64,000 nt of DNA, from assembly GCF_020509005.1 (NCBI RefSeq), contig NC_063024.1:744001-808000 (forward strand), given 5' to 3'. A program made the translations under genes and the position numbers. Within the stretch, counting starts at the first letter, position 1. Every line of letters begins with the position of its first letter. The notes under the pieces were generated by a model. That model searched no databases and had not been told where the DNA came from. It saw nothing but the letters and a program-made list of their open reading frames with translations. This DNA is from Fulvia fulva. Lineage: Eukaryota > Ascomycota > Dothideomycetes > Mycosphaerellales > Mycosphaerellaceae. Below are positions 53,653 through 64,000 of this stretch, in pieces.

Positions 53653-55128
53653 ATGGCAGAGACTGGCGGCCACGAGCTGGGTCGAGATCTGTGCCCAGGA
53701 TCCAGCGTCACTGCGAGGGGAATCATACAGCATATCTGGAGTGGTCTTGAACTACCCAGCCATATGCTGGATGCATTGCATCTGAAGGGAATAGGCCATC
53801 TCCTCCCAACATCTTTCAGAGTTGCAGACCTCGCTCAAGCTTTAATTGCCCTTTCTGCCCTGACGGCGAGCTTAGTCGACGCAACTCACAACAGCAGCCA
53901 GACTCTAAGGTCAGTCACCGTAGATCGTAAGCTTGCTGTCTGCGAGTTCGCCTCCGAGCAACTCTACTCCCTGAATGGCAAGCCAGCACCTAGCGGCTGG
54001 GGACCTCTGGAAGGGCTGCACAAGACGAAGGACGGCTCTGTGAGGATGCACGATTCGTTCCCCAATCATCGCACGGCAGCTTTGAAGTTGCTTGGTCTGC
54101 CAGAAGGCGCAGCGAGAGAGGATGTTGCAGCCAAAATTGCGACATGGAACGCCATCGATCTGGAAGCAGCAGCACAGGAGAACAAGGCTGTGATGTATGC
54201 ACTGCGGTCTTATGACCAGCGGGATGCAACCCTACAGGCCCAAGCCGTGCCGAGCTTTCCCATCTCGATCGTGAAGCTGAATAGTTCCGTACCTGCGGGC
54301 CCTCCAGCTCATCTGCCACTCGATGCAGATCGCTGCTTACGTGGCGTTCGAGTCCTCGACCTAAGCCGTGTCATCGCCGCTCCCGTGGCGGGCAAGACTC
54401 TTGCAGCTCATGGCGCAAACGTGCTCTGGGTGACTTCACCACACCTCCCATCGCTCCCAGAGCTTGACGTCGATGTTCAACGTGGCAAGAGAACGGTTCA
54501 GCTTGACCTCGATGACCCATCGGATGCAGACAAGCTCCGCGATCTAGTGAAAAGTGCCGACGTATTCCTCCAGTCATACCGCCCATCTCCACTGGCCGCT
54601 CGCGATTTCAGCAGTGCCGAGCTCATGAAGCTAAAACCCGGAGTCGTAGTGGCCAATCTGAGCGCATGGGGTAGCGAAGGGCCATGGAAAGAAGCAAGAG
54701 GCTTCGATAGTATGGTTCAGACCGCCTCAGGTCTCAACGTGAGTGAAGCTTTACACTGCGGTGATGAGTCTTCTGCGAAACCTCTACCTCTGCAAGCACT
54801 GGATCATGCTTCCGGGTATCTGCTCGCCACTGGCATTGCCGCTGCACTGTACAAACGTTCCAGAGAAGGAGGTAGCTGGGAGGTGAATGTTTCCTTGGCT
54901 GGAGTGGGGAAGTTTCTGAGGAGTCTGGGTCAGGTTGATGGGAAGGCTGGTTTTGAGGGAGATGTGAGGAGACCTGAGGAGCTTATTCAGGCGGACATGA
55001 TGGAAGAGCGGAAGACTGGCTTTGGAACGCTGAGAGCTGTGAGGCACTCGGCTAGCATCGAAGGAATGATGCCAGGTTGGGACGTTATGCCGAAGCATTT
55101 GGGTAGTGATGAGGCTGTCTGGCTGTGA
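53653..55128 (+). CDS. Family III CoA-transferase (CaiB/BaiF type)
   Basis: A single exon, 491 aa, taking the ATG at 53653 (MAETGGHELGRD). The C-terminal half holds the family core: LRGVRVLDLSRVIAAPVAGKTLAAHGANVLWV, then VQRGKRTVQLDLDDPSDADKLRDLVKSADVFLQSYRP and LKPGVVVANLSAWGSEGPW with RGFDSMVQTASG. The N-terminal 200 residues are a second, diverged half, the two-domain form seen in many fungal proteins of this family. Enzymes transfer CoA between carboxylic acids; the acid used here is unknown. The usual catalytic Asp position would lie in the DSMVQ region. A plain cytosolic or peroxisomal enzyme is inferred. Confidence 0.92.
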   Translation: MAETGGHELGRDLCPGSSVTARGIIQHIWSGLELPSHMLDALHLKGIGHLLPTSFRVADLAQALIALSALTASLVDATHNSSQTLRSVTVDRKLAVCEFASEQLYSLNGKPAPSGWGPLEGLHKTKDGSVRMHDSFPNHRTAALKLLGLPEGAAREDVAAKIATWNAIDLEAAAQENKAVMYALRSYDQRDATLQAQAVPSFPISIVKLNSSVPAGPPAHLPLDADRCLRGVRVLDLSRVIAAPVAGKTLAAHGANVLWVTSPHLPSLPELDVDVQRGKRTVQLDLDDPSDADKLRDLVKSADVFLQSYRPSPLAARDFSSAELMKLKPGVVVANLSAWGSEGPWKEARGFDSMVQTASGLNVSEALHCGDESSAKPLPLQALDHASGYLLATGIAAALYKRSREGGSWEVNVSLAGVGKFLRSLGQVDGKAGFEGDVRRPEELIQADMMEERKTGFGTLRAVRHSASIEGMMPGWDVMPKHLGSDEAVWL

Positions 55129-56045
55129 GGTCCACGGAAGGCATTTCTCGCCCAGCGTCCTGTCACGATTGGGTGAGTGTTGGACCTCTTGGAGTCTACA
55201 GCCTGAAACACCCAGTACCGCCCTGCGGACTGGACACACTGACATATAGAGGGCTAAGCACCGTGAATCAGCTATGATGAGGGCATCCGTTGTGGCGGTT
55301 CATGTACCCGGCGAAGGATCGCAAGCGACTTTCGGTCAACTTCTATTCACAGGGCGCATCCGAGCGGTGACGAACCCTTTCCAAATCACTGCAGAATTCG
55401 AGAAAAGAAATCTACCTCATGCTCAACACGGGCAACCGAACCAAGGGCATGCATGCGTACGGGGTATCCAATAAATTGAACGCGTGAATGGATACGATGA
55501 CGCTTTCCGAGACTATGCAGGTCGCGCGTCTGGTGTTCTATACGAGTCATTTTGTGGTTGAGATCCACCTGAACTACCCCAGACAGGCTGTAATGGGGAG
55601 GCAGAGGTTCGACTTCGAGATTTTGCAGCCGAGAGAGGAGGAGCCTGTGGATGATGGAGTCTTTGGGTAAGCTTGCGTCCAAGAGGGGAGGGCTGGAGGA
55701 GAGCTGGAGGCGAGCCGAGCTGGGGGAGATTGTAGATGCTGTGTTGAGGTTCGATGGGCATGAGGAGCGGATTGGCGATGGGTCTAGGTCTGTGATGGAG
55801 AGGCCTGAGGTTTCGAAGAAGGAGGAATCTGGTAGGCGTATGTTTGGAGGACGAAGTATTTATTATCAGAGCAAAGGAGAAAGGATCTTGACACAATACG
55901 ATCACATGTTATCGTACACGCGTACATGAACAAGTTACCAAGCAACAGCACCCAGGGATATCTCAAGCGAACCATAACCAAAATCCAAACTCTCCCAAGT
56001 CTCCCATATTCTTCTTCCCCTACGGCTCCCATCCCCTTCCCACCC
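55129..56045. other. Intergenic region, short unassigned frames
   Basis: About 900 bp between convergent genes. Plus-strand frames at 55488-55670 and 55651-55929 (HFVVEIHLNYPRQAVMG..., LEESWRRAELGEIVDAVLRF...) look somewhat protein-like but have no recognisable family or intron support. It holds the 3' UTRs of both flanking genes. Confidence 0.4.
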
Positions 56046-58441
56046 CTACGGCTCCAACCTCAACCTCCCCTTCCCCTCACCACCACCACTTCCCCCTCTC
56101 CCCCTACTCCCCACAACACTAACCCCCACACTAACCGCCTCCGGCAACGGCGGCACAACAACCACCATCCACAGCCCCACCATGCCCGAATAATGGATCA
56201 GCGGCGTACAATGAATCCACCTCGCCTTCCCCTCTCCCTCGCCCTCCTCATTCGGCTCGTTCAACCACCTTACCCTTGCTGTGACGTTCTTGCGGTGCTT
56301 CAGGGCCGTCTCGAGGTCGGAGCGCATCCTCGGTGATCCGCCGATGCGGTGAAGGAAGTGCGACTGGAGCGTTCCCGGGGTGCGGAGGGTGGGGGATGTG
56401 AAGAGGATGCGGAGGGAGGGGTGCGGGCGGATTAGGAGGTACTGTGGGTGGGTTAGCTGAGAGTAAAGGGAGGGAGGGAGAAAGGGTCGGCAGGTGCTGC
56501 GGTACTGGGGTGAAGGGAAAGACAGGACGTGGGGACGTACGTATTTGTACACGCCGGAGAGGTTTCCTGGCATGCCGCCGTCTTTGAACAGTTGGGAGGG
56601 AGAATGGCTGGAGGCCGCTCCATCCTGTGGTACGTCGTCCACGGGATCTTGATCAGAATGCTCGGCGCCACTATCCTCCAGGACCACACGTGGTGATGGC
56701 TGGGCCGGCTTCTCAGCTGCAGGTTCGTAAGCTCTATCAAGACCACGTTGAAGGGAGCCGCCAATTTTGCGGACGATGTCAATCTCCGGCATGTCGAACA
56801 TATCGCTAAGAGCTTTGAAGTCGGCGTAAGGGTCAGGGGATGGGAGGACTTCTTCCTCGGCTCCGGAGGGGTGCGCGGAATCTTGTTCGACGAGACGACT
56901 GAGACTTTCCATGCCGCTGCAGTTCTTCAGCAGGCCGGAGACGTCGACTTGGGCGCCGAGGAAGTAGCGGACTTTGCCCTCGCTGGAACGGAGTTAGCAG
57001 AGTGAAGTTGGTGAAGGTCCTGGAGGGATGTGAGGACATACCTGTCCATCAGTGGCGCGTTCATGACGAGACTCAAGAACGGACTGCCATCGCGACGATA
57101 GTTGACAAAGATCTCCGTGTGGTCTCTGTTCTCCTGGCACGATATCGCAAAGCGGCGGCAGGAATCTACTGTCGTACCTGGTCCTTGCATGAAGCGGCAG
57201 TTTCTGCCGAGAACGTACTCCAGGCTGCAGCCAGAATGTCGAGTGAAGGCTTCCGACGCTAGAATGATGGGATTATCCTTCCTGGTGGGGTCTGTGATAC
57301 AGAACACTTCAGCGAGGCCATTGCTTGTCTCGAGAAAGCGGACGGGTAGCGTCCCGGTGATACGACGCTGGACAATGGTACTGACGGCCTTGATCCAGGT
57401 GTGGGTTATGTAGTAGTGCAAGTCGTCCTTGAGCAAGGCATCGAAGGCTTCTTGTGCTGCAGCTTCGAGTTGTGCATTGGTCGCCACACCTGAAGGGTGA
57501 AGACCTCGGTCGTGCGGCAATGAAGACAGCACTTCTGCAAGGGAGTTTGCGTAGTCAAGCGCCTTCTTTGCTTTGCTTGCTGCCAGGTAGTAAGTCAAGA
57601 GGTTGACCCTCCACGGTCTGCACTTCCTAAGGATATTCGAGAACTTCGACAGAAGCTTCGGATCTTGGAGGATGATGCGCAGATGTGCTTGGCTGTAAAG
57701 CTGCTCCGCCCGCTTTTCCAGCGAGTACAGCTCCAAATTGCGTTCCTCAGCCTCTGTGCTCGGCTTGATAAGATCCCAAGAGGTCTCATCGTCAACAACC
57801 TCCAGCTCGGTGTTCACTATACCGCTTTTGTCTGGCGATGGAGTTTGCAGCTGGACTAGGGCCTCCTCCGGTAGCGTTGCGGGGACTGGAGGAGCGCCCG
57901 AGAGGACGGAAGCCAGCGAGGGCCGATTAGTATGGTTGTGAGGCGAGGTACCATTGTTCATGGAGGTCTTTGAGCGTGAGACTGGTAGCGATGATGGTCT
58001 CGATCTTTCTCGAACGGGAGCGTCGTCCTTGACTCGAGAAACAGAAGATCGAGGTTGTAAGAGGCCGTCGTCAAACTCGGAAAAGCTCAGCGACACATCA
58101 TCGCAATCTCCGCGAAGGGTCACTGTCTTGCTTCTGCCAGAAGAGTGCTCACGATTGATAGACCCGTTGGCGCTGTCTGCGCGCTCTGTCTCTCCCCTCT
58201 TGGCGCTCGACACTCGGTCTGGTATAGGCATAGGAGTGTATGTAGGTGGAATCGGGAACAGTGCAGGATCAGTCAAGGACTCCTTGGAGGTGACGTTGCG
58301 AAGTCTGCTGTGCTGCTCATCATCACTTATATCCCTTCCACTGGTAAGATCGTCCAGTGAGCGTGGGTGGCGATGTTCGCGCTTCCGAAATGTGCTGAAC
58401 TTCTGGAGTAACTTATGTCCGGACCGCGTTGAGGTCTCCAT
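56046..58441 (-). CDS. RGS-LOV blue-light receptor (BcLOV4-like architecture)
   Basis: Three exons (58441-57042, 56982-56541, 56441-56046; introns 59 and 99 nt) give 745 aa. A long disordered N-terminus (1-230) precedes an RGS-like helical domain (about 235-350: YSLEKRAEQLYSQAHLRIILQDPKLLSKF) and a LOV/PAS domain (about 362-480). The LOV core reads DNPIILASEAF and LGRNCRFMQGPGT, with Cys415 as the expected flavin-adduct cysteine and Gln419 behind it. The splice restores APLMDSEGKVRYFLGAQVDVSGL, the end of the LOV fold. A C-terminal domain follows (YLLIRPHPSLRILFTSP, FLHRIGG). Fungal RGS-LOV proteins bind flavin and move to the plasma membrane in blue light, linking light to G-protein signalling. 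The RGS part should be checked for G-alpha-contacting residues. Confidence 0.9.
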
Positions 58442-59719
58442 GGTGCGTGGGATGAAGATGAAACGAGATGAGCCATGGCGGTATGTCTGTTCTTGACCTT
58501 GGGACAGAGGGTAGCTCCACCTGCTTCGACAAATCTCCGGCAGTGCATGCCCTGGTCTAAACCTTGAACCTGTAAGCGCTTCACTGCTCGATCCTCAGCG
58601 AGAATTGCGTTCACCAGACTGAATAGTGTCAGGTTCTTCAAGCGCGTACGTCCTTGTCAACCTTGTTCCACGCAAATGAGGTGCATTTTGAGTTCCTGTC
58701 TGGCGTGAAGAACCTGAACTTAGACCTAAGTAGGTATACACGCTAGCTACGAACCCTGCTTTGAGAAGTACATTTACTGTAGCGCGGTACCGCAGCACCA
58801 CCCTGATGACGCGCACCGGGCGTACTAACAACGTCTGCTGACTGAAGAAAGCTGCAGTGTTCCTGGCCAGGAGCAGGCCAGAGGAAAGGATATGAGTGCG
58901 AGTCATGAGATTCAGGAAGGCCATTGGATTGGGCGTGAGCCGAACGCTCCATGGCTGAGTATATTCGAAATACAAAGCACGTGGTATGCCGTCGCAGGTT
59001 GTGTACATGCATGCGGAACGCTGCCAGAACCCAAGCAAGCAGTGCCGTTGGTCCTCAGGGAGATCCATGACTGTCAGTGGACAGTAGGGTCCGTAGTGGT
59101 CGTATCATGGTATGGCCACGATTGGTGGAGAAGAGCGCAGTGGCCAAGGCGAGTCCAGTCGCTCACTCTGCAGTAGAACTAGTGATGTAAACGTCTCGCA
59201 TCGGATGTCGCTGCCCTCTGCACTGGAAGTAGTGGCCGCTGTTTGACGGAGGCTTGGGGGTCAGCGGCCCGAGAGCCACTGTGTTGGTGGTCACAGCCCT
59301 ATGGAGGATCGAATCATGCCACGGCGGCTCAATGGGGATGACTGGTCGCCATGCTTTTCTGATTAATACCTGTACGTATCTGTGTTTGGCAGCCTCGGAG
59401 GAACAACAGGGCATATTCGGCGAGTGTCCGATGGCGCCAAGGACGATAGTACTGCGTAGTAACCAATAGAGGTCAAGTCACCGATGTGTTGTCCGGGAGG
59501 TGAGCTCTCGCCATGTGTGTTTGTGCGACATGTTCATTTTGTGATCATGTGAATGCAGTGAAGATCTCGAGATCGAATATAGGGTGGATGAATAACACAG
59601 ATATTCAATCGAACTTTGCGCGCAAGGCTGATTTTTGGTAGTGGAAGTCGAATAATAGGCTAGAACGCTAGCATAAACACCTGGTGCACTCGGCTTTCCC
59701 GGTCCGCTGAATCGCGAGT
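58442..59719. other. Intergenic region up to the AT-rich boundary
   Basis: Holds the promoter of the RGS-LOV gene. Frames of up to 157 codons lack recognisable motifs. Composition is normal until about 59720, where it changes abruptly to AT-rich DNA just after a small inverted repeat (TTTTCTAAAAAATTCAGAAAA). Confidence 0.5.
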
Positions 59720-61740
59720 TTTCTAAAAAATTCAGAAAATAAGATATAACTTCGTAGTATGGCTAGATACGAGAATATAAATTTCTAGTAGTATAGAACT
59801 AATATAGATCTATCGATAGTTTGAGTTTCGTAATATTAAATACACTATAAGTTAGTAGGAGTTATAGCTGTATATATAAAAGTTTGTCGTAAATTATTAA
59901 CGTCGATAAGCGCTAAGACTTTGCTATTCTTTGCTCTCGGGAAAATAGACTCTTAGTATATAGCATTTTAAGGCACGTATTCAATAACGTATATTATTAT
60001 AGTAAGGTAGTAGACGAGTTATAATTTGGATCTATAAAGAAGAGCGCGAGATACGCGAGCTATTTGAATACGCGCCAAGCCCGGGTAAAAGTTGATCCGG
60101 CGCCGAGCTATTCACTACGGGGTAGCGCGTTACCTATATACGCGTACCTTTATACGTAACAGTACCCCCCCCTCTAAAAGAAGGAGCTCCTACAACTATT
60201 ATACTATTTAGAGTCTATACGCGCGGTATAGAGCTAGTATTGCTAGGTAATATAGTAGCGTCCGGTAGTAGACCTTTTTTAATTACTATAAGGCTATATA
60301 GAGATAGCGCTTTAGGTAGCTCGATAGGTAGCTTTAGCTTATTCGGATATTAGGCGTAGAACTTAGCTAGTATCTCTTCGTACCTAGGTATTAGATCAAC
60401 CTATTACTAGGTCTATTGTTCGCCGCTATTATAAAGTATAGTATACTATACTTACTTATTCTTATACTTTACTACTACGTCGAGTACCTTATCTACTTCC
60501 TACTCTTACGTAAGTCCGTCGTCTCGGGCAATTTTAATCGGCGGAGGTAGTAGTATACGCTAACCGGGTATCGGGTCGTCCGAGTCGCGTATAAGGAGGC
60601 TAGAGTAGAACATATTATATACTTTTATACCGGGGTATAGGGATAGGTCGATACGGTAAGATTGTCGGCCGATACGCTTAAGGACGGTAAAGGGGCCGAG
60701 TCGTTTACTATCGAGCTTCTTAGATAGGCAACGTGTTATAATGTATCGTAAGTTAAGAAATACCTTTTCGCTAGCTTAAGAATCCGGTACGGCTATACGG
60801 TACTTATTCGCTTAATCCGCTATCCGTACGCTACCGAAGCTATATACTACTTAGAGCTATACTAAGACTTCCTTTATATATATATAATAGTCGTCGTCTT
60901 TACTACGTATTAAATTCTTATTCCCCGGATATATTAGCTAATTAGTAGCATTCCCGTTAACGCGTTATAAGACTAGGACGGTATTGCTCGGGAGAGGGTC
61001 TCGAGGCGCTATCGCTAAATACGACATATTCGAAAGCCCTTATTAAGGCCATTCTAACGATCTATAAAGTAGGCTACTACCCCTAGAATTAAGGGAGTTC
61101 TACCTTATTTAATTTAGATAGCTTAAAGTTCTCTTCACCCTATTTCTTTAGCTCTAAACGCCGCGGAGGTGCCTAGCTACATTAGGTAACTCCTAGGTAA
61201 TAGTAGCCTAGGCTACGGTACTACCGGCGCCTACGGCTCTATAGGCGAAGCTCCCCTAAGACAACTAGTAGTAACTTATAGAGGACGTAAAAAGTATAGA
61301 AACTAACGACTAGCTCCTATACCCTCTATAGGTAATGATTACTTAGCTACATACGGCGCTCGTACTATCGTATTACCGAGGGTAATAAGAAATAAGGACG
61401 ACGTCTTAGGCGATTAATAAGGCCACCCGGAATTAATACCCCTATAGCTAGGTATCGGTCGCGGTATCGATACTAGGCCCCCGCCTAACGTACGATATAG
61501 TTACGATTATTACGAATATAGGTCAGTAGGTATGTTGTACGGTACTAAGACTAACTTAGTATATACTAAGCTAGTCGAGACAATAGTACGGTAATACTAC
61601 CGAGACACCGTACGAATAGTAGGAGCGACTTAGAGGACCTAAAGTCGCTTAGCTAGTTAGTACGAGACTGTCGGAGGAACTACCGTCGTAGGATAAGATA
61701 TAGGTGAAACTAATAAGGCGTAGTGAAACAGAACTAGGAC
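59720..61740 (-). mobile_element. RIP-damaged Ty3/gypsy retrotransposon, 3' part
   Basis: On the minus strand, 60720-60440 still reads LGPFTVLKRIGRQSYRIDL, VYNMFYSSLL and DDPIPG, the C-terminal end of a gypsy integrase, with stops. Downstream is a polypurine tract (AGAGGGGGGGG, plus-strand complement 60163-60175) followed by TGTTACG, the expected start of a 3' LTR running toward 59.7 kb. The region is TA-rich, with very few CA or TG dinucleotides and many TAG/TAA stops, the pattern left by RIP. It is not autonomous. The outer LTR end and target-site duplication could not be fixed by eye. Confidence 0.8.
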
Positions 61741-64000
61741 TAGAGCAATATCCCTCTATATAGGTATAAGAGATGTAGTCTCTATACCGATAGTAGAGAT
61801 ACCTTTAGTACTAAACACTATTCTACTATATACCTTCGTATACTATATTAGTCCTTCCTCCTTCCCTATTACGTGTCCTAACTTCCGTATATATATATAC
61901 TATATCTATTTAACAGGTTATAAGCCCGGGTTTACTTAATAGGACATCGATATACTAAGGAAGTATAACGTAGGGTATTATACCCTATACCCGGAATCCG
62001 TACGGTAACGTACTAATAGACTCGGGGAGTCTACTATACGGAACGCTACTAATAGACTTAGGGAGTCTAAGCTTATTCTAACTACCGTAGTTAAGTAGAG
62101 CTTGCTATATATCTAAGGCTACCTTCGCTATAGAAGACTTAACGAGTTACGAGGGCCCCCGGAAGGTCGGCCCTACCCTTACTCGTAAGAACTAAAAGCG
62201 CTAGTTTGTTATACTACGAGACTATCTCGAAAGCCGGGAGGTATTCTAGGTTATCGACGACTCGTCGGCTAATCTCCTAGAATCCGTTACGCCTAAGATT
62301 ACTTCGAAGGCGAACGGTATAGCGAGATATACTATCTTAGTATATTTGTCCGAGGAGGATAACTAAGAAATCTTAGATATACGAGATACGAAAGAGATCT
62401 AGAAACTTCTATAGAAGAAGTATAGTAAGGTCTATAAGGTATACGTAGTAGCGCTTATAAAACAGCTAGTGTCGTTTAAGCTACCGGACGATTAGACAAT
62501 TAGATAAGGGTAGATATATCTAGGTAACCTATCTATATAGATTACCGAAATAGATAGTAAAGAGACCTACTATAAGGACCCTATCCGGAGGTTTAAGCAC
62601 CTACTAAGTAGCCTCCCGGACGTCTATACTAGTACTAGGGATACTATCCTAGCCTAGCTAAACCTAGACTAGGAATCCGCTATAACCTTACTTAAATCCT
62701 ACGAATTATAGATCTAAGAGAGTAAGGGCGAGACCGCTCTATACTCCTAGAGGTAAGGGGGTAAGAGCGGCTACTTTATCTACAATAGTAAATACCTAGT
62801 TATATTGTGCCCGGAACTAGATTCCGTAAAGGAGTTTATTAAAAAGAAGAATACCTAGAAGTAACCGGAGAAGAAGTCCTACGAAGAGCTAGTCCGGGAT
62901 CTAGAGAAGGCCTAAAACGCCCTTAAGAAGTCTAGGAAACAGTAGAAGGATAGGAGAAGCCAATCCGACAACAAGACAAAGGTAAAGGCGATACGAGCCT
63001 ATACCTTACGAGAAAGCGATACCGAGGAAATATACGACGACGAAGTCGCCTATTCTACTACCAAAGTAAAAGGCAAGTTTCCCGCCTCTAAATAGTTACT
63101 AGACTCCTATACCTCCTTATATATAACTAATAACAAGTCTCTATTCAGATCGCTTAGGAAACTAGCGAGAAGGAAAGTGATTAAAGTCGGTAGGGGGTAC
63201 CTAGATATATTCTATAAAGGAATAGTAACTATAGAAGGCCTAACGGGGAAACAAATTACGCTAGAGAAAGTCTTGTTTATTCCTAATCTCGGAGTTAATC
63301 TGGTTTCATAGAGGTAGTTTAGTAAGTAATTCGATGTCAAACCTCTAAACTTTATACTTAAGTATAAGAGCGGAAAGCCTATCGTACGAATAGTACTACG
63401 AGGGGGGGTACCGGTAGTATCTTCGATATCCGACTCCCTAAACTAGGTAGATAATAGACCCCCGGAGATACTATACGAGGAAGCTCTAGCCGCGGTAACT
63501 ACCGAGAATTAGTAGGAGCTTTAGTATAGAAGATTCGTATACCTAGGTAAAGGATTGCTCCGGAACGTCTATAGGGTAAGTAATAAGAAGGACCCGATTC
63601 CTATCCCGGACGAGTATAACTATAAGGTATACTCTATCGCAAATATACGGAAGTTTAAAGGCGCTATCGTAGAACGAAAGAACGAAAGACTTACGCTTAT
63701 GTCTATCGATATCTACTATTAAGAACATATAGGCCGCAGGACAAGTATATAGGTGTGGATGTATTATATAACTAGATTACGTAACTAGGGTTTACTAGCC
63801 TATAGGCTAGCAAATATCCGGACACCTAGTATCTACCTATACTAATACTAGCAATACTATATATAGATACACGCTATCCTATTAGGTCCTTCTTCGTCTT
63901 TTATATAATCCGCCGTCTTCTACTACTACGTAACTCGTACCTATTTAATAGGTTATAAGCCCGAGTTAGTAACTTAGTATTTCACCCTCGACAAAGTCGT
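61740..64000 (+). mobile_element. RIP-damaged Ty1/copia retrotransposon, gag to protease (cut by window end)
   Basis: After an LTR-like segment and the tRNA-primer-like AGGTTATAAGCCCGGG (61914-61929), the plus strand encodes a stop-riddled gag (about 62260-63090; a Lys/Glu-rich end precedes the protease). A protease-like LLDSYTSLYITNNKSLF follows (normally DSGA in place of DSY), with FIPNLGVNLVS near 63270-63310, a copia signature. A second primer-site-like sequence at 63946-63962 suggests another LTR and a nested or neighbouring element running out of the window. RIP-type composition matches the gypsy piece. Confidence 0.75.
61906..63967 (+). repeat. LTR-end/primer-site direct repeat, two copies
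   Basis: CTATTTAACAGGTTATAAGC at 61906-61925 recurs as CTATTTAATAGGTTATAAGC at 63941-63960; each is followed by CCGGGTT or CCGAGTT. The two copies are 2,035 bp apart, consistent with two LTR/primer-binding junctions of related copia elements. Confidence 0.75.

Noticed and set aside
1..64000. Secondary-metabolite gene cluster
   Set aside because: No polyketide synthase, nonribosomal peptide synthetase, terpene cyclase or tailoring set is present; the CoA-transferase, esterase and zinc-cluster factor lie far apart among housekeeping genes.

Overview
ORGANISM. The window reads as a chromosome segment of a filamentous ascomycete (Pezizomycotina; Dothideomycetes such as a Mycosphaerella relative would fit, but that is a guess). 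Genes carry short introns (mostly 50-60 nt, GTANGT...CTAAC...YAG) and lie on both strands without operons. The last 4.3 kb is an AT-rich, stop-ridden retrotransposon block with almost no CA/TG dinucleotides, the mark of repeat-induced point mutation (RIP). || LAYOUT. 0-5.3 kb: end of an unknown gene, a SPOUT RNA methyltransferase (-) and a GPR1/FUN34/YaaH acetate-type transporter (+). 5.3-11.7 kb: gene-poor, ending in two degenerate tandem-repeat arrays (180-bp period, then about 128-159-bp period) around a small possible secreted ORF. 11.9-26.8 kb: conserved genes: DEAD-box helicase, a 61-aa membrane protein, a 912-aa DUF3433 membrane protein, ATP synthase subunit j, casein kinase I and mitochondrial Rsm22. 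26.95-30.26 kb: the most unusual locus, at least ten RNA-gene-like units of about 150-165 nt, mostly about 270-310 bp apart. Each has a tRNA-type A box, a closing stem of about 20 bp, usually a TATA-like box upstream and a T-run terminator; the middles differ. 30.5-43.4 kb: an ERT1/AcuK-type Zn2Cys6 regulator, two adjacent Myb/SANT-repeat genes (one decayed), a SGNH hydrolase broken by a 13-bp duplication, a coiled-coil/HPD protein, a secreted tannase/feruloyl esterase and a mitochondrial ADCK1/Mcp2-type kinase-like protein. 44.1-49 kb: three tandem genes for signal-peptide, single-pass membrane proteins, two with disabling lesions. 49.8-58.4 kb: a GPI-anchored cysteine-repeat protein, Cms1, a family III CoA-transferase and an RGS-LOV blue-light receptor. 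59.7-64 kb: a RIP-damaged Ty3/gypsy 3' end (-) followed by a Ty1/copia 5' part (+). || HOW THE GENES WORK TOGETHER. Mostly they do not form one pathway. Several act in mitochondria (Atp18, Rsm22, ADCK1-like) and several in RNA or ribosome biology (SPOUT, DEAD helicase, Cms1, Rsm22). The candidates for something undescribed are the tRNA-like array, the tandem membrane-protein family and the Myb-repeat pair. All splice sites were read by eye from consensus and frame and have not been tested against transcripts.
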